Of a stretch of DNA of 5,852 nt, positions 1 to 5,183 are shown in pieces. The position numbers were made by a program, and so were the translations under genes. Every line of letters starts with the position of its first letter. Positions within the stretch are counted from its first letter, which is position 1. The notes beneath the pieces are model-generated. The model ran no database searches. It saw nothing but the letters and a program-made list of their open reading frames with translations, and had not been told where the DNA came from. Source of the DNA: JAKFVA01 sp046155225 (GTDB lineage: Bacteria > Pseudomonadota > Gammaproteobacteria > Burkholderiales > Burkholderiaceae_C); the NCBI GenBank assembly GCA_046155225.1, contig JBJXED010000096.1, forward strand, positions 1 to 5,852, in the 5' to 3' direction.

Positions 1-521
1 CCCGCGCGAATCTTCATGCCCAGCCGGGTTTTGGAGATCAACAAATACAGGCCCAGCGCGAGCAGCAGGCACAGGCCCGACATGAACAGGCGGTACACCG
101 GATACGACAGGTTTTCCGTCAGCGGAATCGAGGCCGACAGCAGCTCGGGAACGTTCACGCCGTGCACATCGTCGCCCCACAGCATCGAGCGCAGTTCTTC
201 AAAAATGTAGATCAGGCCAAAGGTCAGCAGCACCTGGTCCAGGTGGTCGCGCTGGTAGAAATGGCGAAACAGCAGCCACTCCAGCGCCAGGCCAAACGCC
301 ACGGCCAGCACCGTGCCAACCACAATGGCCAGCAGCAAGCTGCCCAGCAGCGACGAGAGCGACCAGGCCAGATACGCGCCCAGCATGTAGAAACTGCCGT
401 GCGCCAGATTCACCACACCCATGATGCCGAAGATCAGCGTCAAACCGGCGGCCAGCATGAACAGCAGCAAGCCGTACTGCACGCTGTTGAGCAGCTGGAT
501 CAGGAAGGTGCCGAAGTCCAT
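1..521 (-). CDS. livH: Branched-chain-type ABC transporter permease, LivH family (N-terminal 173 residues, runs off left edge)
   Basis: This is the first part of an inner-membrane permease that forms half of the channel of a LivFGHMJ-type ABC importer. The visible protein begins MDFGTFLIQLLNSVQYGLLL and carries the family hallmark GIMGVVNLAHGSFYMLGAYL at residues 32-51. Hydrophobic segments lie near 10-36, 43-60, 60-80, 97-109 and 141-163. The frame continues without a stop to base 1 (last residues RLGMKIRA), so 100 or more C-terminal residues are missing, judging by the usual length of about 290. The start at 521 gives the usual N-terminus of the family, although no clear Shine-Dalgarno sequence precedes it. 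The gene lies downstream of a substrate-binding protein gene but a terminator separates them, so it is probably expressed at a lower level. Given the box genes nearby, the cargo is inferred to be benzoate or a related aromatic acid and not an amino acid. The family is certain; the substrate is not. Confidence 0.93.
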   Translation of the reverse strand, partial: MDFGTFLIQLLNSVQYGLLLFMLAAGLTLIFGIMGVVNLAHGSFYMLGAYLAWSLSSLLGSLLLAIVVGTVLAVAFGLALEWLLFRHFYQRDHLDQVLLTFGLIYIFEELRSMLWGDDVHGVNVPELLSASIPLTENLSYPVYRLFMSGLCLLLALGLYLLISKTRLGMKIRA

Positions 522-575
522 GAATCAATGGGTGGATGGGTAGGGCAAATAAGGCGACATTGGGCGGCGCGCAAA

Positions 576-602
576 AAAACGGCGGAACCTGTCCGCCGTT
601 TT
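576..602 (-). terminator. Intrinsic terminator between the binding-protein and permease genes
   Basis: Bases 576-586 and 592-602 form a perfect 11-bp stem around a 5-base loop (587-591). The core is the GC-rich CGGCGGA/TCCGCCG. Read on the minus strand, the stem ends in a run of seven T (579-573), the first four of them paired. It starts 28 bases after the stop of the binding-protein gene and ends before the permease start at 521. It fits a partial terminator that makes the binding protein more abundant than the membrane part. It could also be a full stop, with the permease having its own promoter. Confidence 0.85.
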
Positions 603-629
603 CGCTGACGCCGCGCTCGCAGCGCATTA

Positions 630-1817
630 TCAAGCCAGTTTGCAGCCCACTCCGCTGTCGGCGAGGGCTTTGGCCGCAATGCCAATGACCTTGTTTTCGC
701 CGCCTTCGACTTTGCGCAAATAGATGTCCTGCACCGGGTTGTGCTGCGGACTCATCTTCCATTTGCCGCGCGGGCTGTCTATGGTCGCGCCCTCCATGGC
801 GGCGTACAGGGCTTTCTTGTTGGCCAGGTCGCCTTTGACGGCGTTGGCCCCTTGCACCAGCAGCAGGCCGGTGTCGTAACCCTGCACCGCGTACACGTCA
901 GGCTGCAGCTTGAACTCTTTGGCATAGGCCAGGCGGAAATTCTTGTTGCGTGCCGTGTCGAGCGAGTCGCTGTAGTGCATGGTGGTCAAAATACCGTCGG
1001 CAGCCGGGCCAGCGGCGGCCAGCACGCCTTCGGTCAAGAAGCCCGAGCCATACAGGGGGATTTTGTCTTTCAGGCCTGCTGCAGCGTAATCGCGGATGAA
1101 TTTGGCGGCGCCGCCACCGGCGAAGAAGCAGGCCACGGCGTCGGGTTTGATCGCGGCAATTTCGGTCAGCAGCGCCTGGAACTCGACGTTGGGGAAGGGC
1201 AGGCCGAGCTCTTTGACAATAGTACCGCCAGCGGCGGTGTAGCTTTCCTTGAAGCCCTCAAAGGCTTCGTCACCCGCCGCGTATTTCCAGGTAATCCACA
1301 CCGCCTTTTTGTGGCCTTTGTCGACCATGACCTTGCCCAGGGCGCGGGTCGGCTGGCTGTTGGTGAAGCTGGTGCGAAATACGTTGGGGGCGCACAGACT
1401 GCGGGTGGCGGCGTGCACACCCGCGTTCGGTATCAGGCTCAGCACGCCCGTGTCGCGGGCGACTTTTTGAATGCCCATCTGCACGCCCGAGTGCACCGTG
1501 CCCACCAGCACATCGACCTTGTCGCGCTGCACCAGGGTGTTGGCGTTTTCAATGCCTTTGGCCGGATTGGACTCGTCATCAACCTTGAAAAACTCAACCT
1601 CACGGCCGCCCAGCTTGCCGCCTTGCTCAGCCAGTGCCAAGCGAAAGCCGTTTTCGATCGCCACGCCCAACTGGGCAAACGTGCCGGTGTAGGGCAGCAT
1701 CAGGCCGACGCGAATTTTGCCGGCTTGCGCGCGCGCCAAGCCCGGCAGAAACAGACCGCTGGATGCAGCACCTAGCAAGGCGGCGCTGCGGGACAAAACA
1801 AGACGGCGAGTGGTCAT
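630..1817 (-). CDS. Periplasmic substrate-binding protein of a branched-chain-type ABC transporter (probable aromatic acid uptake)
   Basis: This 395-residue protein belongs to the type I periplasmic binding proteins (Peripla_BP_6/LivK-like). Residues 1-32 are a signal peptide: a TTRRLVLSR basic stretch, a hydrophobic core, then LARAQA before the likely cut near 30-32. The paired arginines resemble a Tat signal but Sec export is equally possible. The mature part begins KIRVGLMLPYTGTFAQLG, the usual first strand and ligand loop of the family, followed by DDESNPAKGIENANTLV (80-96) and VDVLVGTVHSG (101-111). The second lobe has the typical VQGYDTGLLL (311-320), and the length is normal. The ATG at 1817 has AGGA six bases upstream. 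The gene lies 102 bases after the benzoate-CoA ligase gene and before a LivH permease, so benzoate or a substituted benzoate is the likely ligand. That is inferred from context only, since homologues bind many different small acids. Confidence 0.93.
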   Translation of the reverse strand: MTTRRLVLSRSAALLGAASSGLFLPGLARAQAGKIRVGLMLPYTGTFAQLGVAIENGFRLALAEQGGKLGGREVEFFKVDDESNPAKGIENANTLVQRDKVDVLVGTVHSGVQMGIQKVARDTGVLSLIPNAGVHAATRSLCAPNVFRTSFTNSQPTRALGKVMVDKGHKKAVWITWKYAAGDEAFEGFKESYTAAGGTIVKELGLPFPNVEFQALLTEIAAIKPDAVACFFAGGGAAKFIRDYAAAGLKDKIPLYGSGFLTEGVLAAAGPAADGILTTMHYSDSLDTARNKNFRLAYAKEFKLQPDVYAVQGYDTGLLLVQGANAVKGDLANKKALYAAMEGATIDSPRGKWKMSPQHNPVQDIYLRKVEGGENKVIGIAAKALADSGVGCKLA

Positions 1818-1853
1818 GGGATTTCCTAGGGGGATGGGTTGATTTGTCAGAGC

Positions 1854-1870
1854 AGTGCAAAAACTGCACT
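1854..1870. promoter_or_regulatory. Perfect TGCA-bearing palindrome, candidate BoxR operator upstream of the binding-protein gene
   Basis: The sequence is AGTGCA, five bases, then TGCACT: a perfect 6-bp inverted repeat whose arms each contain TGCA. It sits 37 bases upstream of the binding-protein start, in the 102-base gap after the ligase gene. From memory, operators of the BzdR/BoxR family in Azoarcus are built from repeated TGCA words, so a BoxR site is a reasonable inference. It overlaps a second structure at 1859-1884: a 9-bp stem of A5CTGC/GCAGT5 with an 8-base loop. On the minus strand that hairpin ends in five T and could instead be a weak terminator for the ligase transcript. No convincing -35/-10 pair is visible nearby; GATAAA on the minus strand (1876-1871) is at best a weak -10. 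Confidence 0.5.
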
Positions 1871-1919
1871 TTATCGCAGTTTTTGGGGCGATTGGCTATT
1901 GTTTACCCTAGCGCAGCGG

Positions 1920-3521
1920 TCATGTGCGCAGCTTAAAGCGCTGAATTTTCCCGGTGGCGGTCTTGGGCAAGGCCGTCACAAATTCAATCCAGCGCGGGTA
2001 TTTGTAGGGTGCCAACTGGCTTTTGACATGCGATTTCAAGTCGTCCTCGCTGGCGCTTTGGCCCGTTTTCAGCACCACATAGGCCTTGGGTTTGACGAGA
2101 CCGTCGCCGTCCTGGGCCCCTACGACAGCGGCTTCCAATATGGCCGGATGCGTCATCAGCGAAGCCTCGACTTCAAACGGGCTGACATAGATGCCGCCCA
2201 CCTTGAGCATGTCGTCGCTGCGCCCGCCATAGGTGTAGTAGCCGTCGGCGTCGACCGTGTACTTGTCGCCGCTGCGGGTCCATTCGCCGGCAAAGGTGTG
2301 CTTGGTTTTCTCGCGGTTGTTCCAGTACATGATGGCCGCGCTCGGCCCGCTGACCTGCAGCTCGCCCAGCTCGCCGACGCCGCATTCGCGCCCGTCGTCA
2401 GCAATCAAGCGGATTTTGTAGCCGGGCACGGGTTGGCCGGTGGTGCCGTAGCGCACCGCGCCAGCGCGGTTGCTCAGGAAAATGTGCAGCATTTCGGTCG
2501 AGCCAATGCCGTCCAAAATCTCGCAGCCGAAATGTGCCGTCCATTGGCGGCCAATCTCGGCGGGCAGGGCCTCGCCAGCGCTGGTGCACACGCGCAAATT
2601 CAGCGCATTCCTGGCAGGCCGCGCCGGGTCGGCCAGCAGGGCGGCGAACAGGGTCGGCACGCCGTAGAAAACGGTGGGCTGGTACTGCTGCAAAACTTTG
2701 AATACAGCCGCTGGCGTCGGCCGCTCGGACAGCAAGACGGTGGTCGCTCCCACGCACAGCGGAAACGACAGGCCGTTGCCCAGGCCGTAGGCGAAAAACA
2801 GCTTGGCAGCGGAGAAAACGACATCGGATTCGTTGATGCCAAACACCGGGCGGGCATACAGCTCGGCCGTCTGGATCATGTGGCTGTGCAGGTGGACGGT
2901 GCCCTTGGGCGTGCCGGTCGAGCCGCTGGAGTAGAGCCAAAAGCAGATGTCGTCGGCGCAGGTGGCGGCAATTTTTTGCGCCGCATCACCAGCTCGCCAC
3001 ATGGCCTCAAAACCGTATGTTTTCACCGCCGCAGTCGGGCTCGTGCTTTCGCCCGCGCCGGGCACTGCCCCGGCCACGATGACGGCCTTCAGTTTGCCGT
3101 TCTGGCCAAGCAAACCGTCAAACGCCGCCAGCAAGGGTTGCGAGACGATCAAGCCTTGCGCGCGCGAGTCGCGCAGCATGAAGTCAAAGTCTTTGGGGGT
3201 AAGCAAGGTGTTGGCGGCAACGGGCACCACGCCAGCCAGGATGCAGCCCAAAAACGCCACGGGCCAGTCGGGGGTGTCGAGCAGGCAGAGCATGACCCGG
3301 CTCTCGGGCGTAAACCCATGGTCCACCAAGGCATTGGCAAATCGCTGTGAACGTTCAGCGAGTTGGCCAAACGTCAGCGTTTCGCCAGTCTGGGCATCGA
3401 TGAATGCGGTTTTGTTTGAGCGGTCGGTGTGCCGCGCCAGCAAGTCATGCGCTGCGTTGTACTGTCGCGGGATGTCGATTTGCGGCGGGCTGGTGCGGTG
3501 GTCGGCATGGCTAAACGTCAT
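1920..3521 (-). CDS. bclA: Benzoate-CoA ligase
   Basis: This 533-residue acyl-adenylate-forming enzyme activates benzoate with ATP and CoA in the cytoplasm to give benzoyl-CoA, the substrate of the box pathway. The ANL-superfamily motifs are present in order: the phosphate loop YSSGSTGTPKG (197-207), DGIGSTEM (337-344), SGDKY with D419, YGGRSDDMLK (431-440), and PKTATGKIQRFKLR at the C-terminus with the catalytic lysine at 525. SAAKLFFAYGLGNG (237-250) and GSTEMLHIF are typical of the benzoate-CoA ligase subgroup and separate it from acetate or long-chain ligases. The length matches that group. The frame could open three bases earlier at a TTG (3524), but GGGAG at 3534-3530 lies eight bases from the ATG at 3521 and only five from the TTG, so I chose the ATG. 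The gene follows the flavodoxin after 120 bases and precedes the transporter genes. Use of related substrates such as fluorobenzoates or 2-aminobenzoate cannot be excluded. Confidence 0.95.
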   Translation of the reverse strand: MTFSHADHRTSPPQIDIPRQYNAAHDLLARHTDRSNKTAFIDAQTGETLTFGQLAERSQRFANALVDHGFTPESRVMLCLLDTPDWPVAFLGCILAGVVPVAANTLLTPKDFDFMLRDSRAQGLIVSQPLLAAFDGLLGQNGKLKAVIVAGAVPGAGESTSPTAAVKTYGFEAMWRAGDAAQKIAATCADDICFWLYSSGSTGTPKGTVHLHSHMIQTAELYARPVFGINESDVVFSAAKLFFAYGLGNGLSFPLCVGATTVLLSERPTPAAVFKVLQQYQPTVFYGVPTLFAALLADPARPARNALNLRVCTSAGEALPAEIGRQWTAHFGCEILDGIGSTEMLHIFLSNRAGAVRYGTTGQPVPGYKIRLIADDGRECGVGELGELQVSGPSAAIMYWNNREKTKHTFAGEWTRSGDKYTVDADGYYTYGGRSDDMLKVGGIYVSPFEVEASLMTHPAILEAAVVGAQDGDGLVKPKAYVVLKTGQSASEDDLKSHVKSQLAPYKYPRWIEFVTALPKTATGKIQRFKLRT

Positions 3522-3529
3522 CAAACGGT

Positions 3530-3534
3530 CTCCC
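3530..3534 (-). promoter_or_regulatory. Shine-Dalgarno sequence that decides the ligase start
   Basis: GGGAG on the minus strand lies eight bases before the ATG at 3521 and five before an in-frame TTG at 3524. The spacing and the better codon both favour the ATG, giving a protein that starts MTFSHADHRT. Confidence 0.75.
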
Positions 3535-3540
3535 GAGTGC

Positions 3541-3612
3541 TTTTATTTTCATAGCAAACCCAGCAATGTAGTTGCTCGCTAGCGCTTGATTTTGTCTTAA
3601 ATTGGAGACTTT
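3541..3612. repeat. Possible degraded member of a Comamonadaceae intergenic repeat
   Basis: This stretch between the ligase and flavodoxin genes is far richer in A and T than its surroundings. It contains TTTTATTTTCATAGCAA, an inverted repeat AGCAA-N5-TTGCT (3562-3576), the palindrome CGCTAGCG (3577-3584) overlapping AGCGCT (3581-3586), then TTGATTTTGTC. From memory, short intergenic elements with an ATAGC...GCTAGCGCTT...AAGCGCT layout are very common in Comamonadaceae genomes, and this looks like a member that has lost its right arm. No coding signal is visible here. The ligase promoter, if separate, would have to lie in the same stretch; I see no clear one. Confidence 0.4.
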
Positions 3613-3641
3613 TGGCCAGCTCAACCGTTTGGGAGGCTATT

Positions 3642-4112
3642 TCAGGCGCTGACCAGCGCTTGCGTCAGCCACTCCCGGCACCACTCGGTGCCTTCGGTCT
3701 CGGGCAGGGTGCCGCTGGAGGCGTCGTGTTGCCAGATTTCGCCCACCCGCTGCGCGCCCAGCCCTTGCAGGCGTTCGTCAAAATGCTTGCCGCCAAAGCA
3801 GAAAGTTTGCAGGTAGGTGCGGTCGCCCAGCGCAATGACGCCGTAGCGGATGTGGCTGAGGTCGGCAGGCTGTTCGTCCATGGCGGTGTAGAAGGCGCGG
3901 GCGTTGTCGGGCACGTCGCCGGAGCCATAGGTGGAGGTGCAAATGAGATATAACGCATTTTCTGCGGCGGTCGGTGTGAGCGCATCCATGTCCAAGTCGT
4001 CCATCATCAGGACTTCAATCTCATCCACCATGTCGGCGCAATCCATCTCAATCGATTGGGCGACGTATTGTGCAGTGCTCGTCATAGTGCCGACCAAAAT
4101 TTTCAGCTTCAT
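3642..4112 (-). CDS. MioC-like flavodoxin-domain protein
   Basis: This 156-residue cytoplasmic protein has the size and fold signature of short-chain flavodoxins and is closest in appearance to MioC of Escherichia coli. The FMN phosphate loop is GTMTSTAQYVA (8-18). The second FMN loop is STYGSGDVPDN (60-70), followed by ARAFYTAM. The third is ALGDRTYLQTFCFGGKHFDERL (94-115), with Y100 and the conserved FC at 104-105. The C-terminus ends in GTEWCREWL, as in MioC. The ATG at 4112 has GGAG eight bases upstream. It should carry one FMN and pass electrons between a reductase and an oxidase. It sits between boxR and the benzoate-CoA ligase gene, reading with the ligase, so a role in electron supply to the BoxA/BoxB epoxidase is tempting. 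The known BoxA/BoxB system is not described as needing a flavodoxin, so this is only a hypothesis. A housekeeping MioC-type role that happens to be encoded here is the alternative. Confidence 0.9.
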   Translation of the reverse strand: MKLKILVGTMTSTAQYVAQSIEMDCADMVDEIEVLMMDDLDMDALTPTAAENALYLICTSTYGSGDVPDNARAFYTAMDEQPADLSHIRYGVIALGDRTYLQTFCFGGKHFDERLQGLGAQRVGEIWQHDASSGTLPETEGTEWCREWLTQALVSA

Positions 4113-4153
4113 GCTTGGAACTCCAATGGGATATAGGCAGCAGAATGAAAAGA

Positions 4154-4166
4154 TGCAATAAACTGC
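4154..4166 (+). promoter_or_regulatory. Candidate BoxR half-sites upstream of the boxR promoter
   Basis: TGCA (4154-4157), six bases, then TGCT resembles the TGCA-N6-TGCA layout I recall for BzdR-family operators. The ACTGC inside it (4162-4166) recurs exactly 30 bases further on (4192-4196), about three helical turns, on the same face of the DNA. The same word occurs in the palindrome upstream of the binding-protein gene. It lies just upstream of and touching the -35 element of the boxR promoter. Operator function is inferred. Confidence 0.4.
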
Positions 4167-4194
4167 TTGACGTCTAAGTTTTAAGAACTATACT
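4167..4194 (+). promoter_or_regulatory. Sigma70-type promoter for boxR-boxC
   Basis: TTGACG (4167-4172), a 16-base spacer, and TATACT (4189-4194) make a near-consensus promoter in a locally AT-rich stretch. Transcription would start around 4201, leaving a leader of some 23 bases before the boxR ATG. TGCA at 4194-4197 overlaps the last base of the -10 element, so a repressor bound there would block the polymerase. Confidence 0.75.
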
Positions 4195-4204
4195 GCAATT
4201 ATAG
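4188..4204. promoter_or_regulatory. 17-base dyad over the boxR -10 element, with TATAAT on the other strand
   Basis: CTATA, seven bases, then TATAG is a perfect 5-bp inverted repeat centred on 4196, with TGCA (4194-4197) in its middle. The plus strand reads TATACT (4189-4194), the boxR -10. The minus strand reads TATAAT (4203-4198), a consensus -10 pointing at the flavodoxin and ligase genes. The minus-strand promoter lacks a good -35 (the nearest, TTGAAG at 4222-4217, is only 13 bases away), so it may be weak, activator-dependent or not real. Confidence 0.5.
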
Positions 4205-4223
4205 AAAAATACAAGTCTTCAAC

Positions 4224-5183
4224 ATGGTGCTCATGCAATCCTCGCAATATACCGACACCAAACCAACGCTGTCCGAGTTGGGTGCCCGCGTACGTGCCTG
4301 GCGCGCCCGGCGCGGCATGACACGCAAGGCGCTGGCGGCGGATTCGGGCTTGTCCGAGCGATTTTTGGCCGATGTCGAAGCGGGCCGGGGCAATGTGTCG
4401 ATCAATTCGCTTGAATCGGTGGCGCTGGCACTGAACATCCCCATGATCGATTTGCTGCAAGATGCGCCGCGACCTTTGCTGGCCCGCACCGCAGGCTTGC
4501 TCGCCAGTCTGGACGACAACCAACTCGACCAAGCCTACAGCATGCTCGCGGGCACCTTTGGCCTGGGCAATGCGCAAGGCCGCGAGCATCGCGTGGCGTT
4601 GATTGGGCTGCGCGGCGCGGGTAAGTCCACGCTGGGCGCGCAACTGGCAGCGCAGCGCGGCGTGCCTTTCATTGAGCTGGACCGCGAAGTCGAGCGTGAA
4701 GCCGGCACCAGCATGAACGAAATCTTGCTGCTGCATGGTCAGGCTGGCTACCGCCGTTATGAGCGCAAGGCACTGTTTCGCATTGCCGACACCTACCAGG
4801 ATGGCGTGGTCATGACGACCGGCGGCAGCATCGTGAGCGAGCGCGAAACCTTTGACTTGTTGCAAAGCTATTTTTACTGTGTCTGGCTCAAAGCCAGCCC
4901 TGAAGAGCACCTGGCGCGGGTGGTGGCGCAGGGCGATATGCGGCCTTTCACGTCGGCCGACGTGAATCCAGTGTCGGGGCAACACATGACCGAGGCGATG
5001 GAAGACATTCGCCGCATCCTGGCCAGCCGCGAGGCGCTGTATGCCCGCGCTGACGCTGTAGTCGATACAGCAGCACGCACAGCCCGCCAAAGCCTGGCTG
5101 ATTTGAAGCGCGCCGTGGCGGTTTCGGCACCCACTGCCGCCGCGCCTGCATCACCTCTACCGCCCACCGGAGACAAAAAATGA
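4224..5183 (+). CDS. boxR: BoxR, benzoyl-CoA-responsive transcriptional regulator (helix-turn-helix plus shikimate-kinase-like domain)
   Basis: This 319-residue protein has the two-part build of the BzdR/BoxR subfamily. Residues about 17-79 form an XRE-type helix-turn-helix (LGARVRAWRARRGMTRKALA, SGLSERFLADVEAGRGNVSI, ALALNIPMIDLL). A linker follows to about 122. Residues about 123-290 resemble shikimate kinase: Walker A GLRGAGKST (128-136), FIELDREVE (149-157), GYRRYER (175-181), TTGGSIVSERET (198-209), MRPF (239-242) and REALY (269-273). The tail (300-317) is rich in Ala and Pro. In Azoarcus these proteins repress benzoate genes and respond to benzoyl-CoA. Repression of this cluster, including its own gene, is inferred from the TGCA words around its promoter. 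The ATG at 4224 has no strong Shine-Dalgarno; an in-frame ATG at 4233 is possible but no better. The stop overlaps the boxC start. Confidence in the family is very high. Confidence 0.96.
   Translation: MVLMQSSQYTDTKPTLSELGARVRAWRARRGMTRKALAADSGLSERFLADVEAGRGNVSINSLESVALALNIPMIDLLQDAPRPLLARTAGLLASLDDNQLDQAYSMLAGTFGLGNAQGREHRVALIGLRGAGKSTLGAQLAAQRGVPFIELDREVEREAGTSMNEILLLHGQAGYRRYERKALFRIADTYQDGVVMTTGGSIVSERETFDLLQSYFYCVWLKASPEEHLARVVAQGDMRPFTSADVNPVSGQHMTEAMEDIRRILASREALYARADAVVDTAARTARQSLADLKRAVAVSAPTAAAPASPLPPTGDKK
5169..5172 (+). promoter_or_regulatory. Shine-Dalgarno sequence for boxC inside the end of boxR
   Basis: GGAG lies seven bases before the boxC ATG at 5180 and within the last codons of boxR. 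It supports the boxC start, which opens a protein beginning MNAPAEPLLFKRSLGG. The boxC start and boxR stop share ATGA, so boxC translation is probably coupled to that of boxR. Confidence 0.8.

Noticed and set aside
162..608. Plus-strand open frame rich in Gln, His and Arg over the permease gene
   Set aside because: It overlaps the LivH reading frame and a terminator, and its composition is typical of an antisense frame to a membrane protein.
741..1775. Plus-strand open frame of 344 codons opposite the binding-protein gene
   Set aside because: Antisense to a convincing type I periplasmic binding protein. No domain, no Shine-Dalgarno and no promoter seen.
1839..3350. Long plus-strand open frame opposite the ligase gene
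   Set aside because: It lies fully antisense to a gene with clear ANL motifs. Its translation is rich in Gly, Ala, Gln and His with no recognisable domain, as expected for a shadow in GC-rich DNA.
3519..3524. TTG at 3524 as start of the ligase
   Set aside because: The adjacent ATG at 3521 is better spaced from GGGAG (eight bases versus five) and is the stronger start codon.
3522..3631. 8-bp inverted repeat CAAACGGT (3522-3529) and ACCGTTTG (3624-3631) bracketing the ligase-flavodoxin gap, possible ends of a small mobile element
   Set aside because: The match is short and does not extend, no target duplication is visible, and the left copy overlaps the ligase ribosome-binding region. Chance is a sufficient explanation without other copies in the genome.
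4113..4223. Riboswitch or small RNA in the divergent control region
   Set aside because: The leader before boxR is only about 23 bases and no extended conserved fold is visible. Promoter and operator words explain the stretch adequately.
4188..5090. Minus-strand open frame of 300 codons opposite boxR
   Set aside because: Antisense to boxR and lacking any family motif; a shadow frame caused by base composition.
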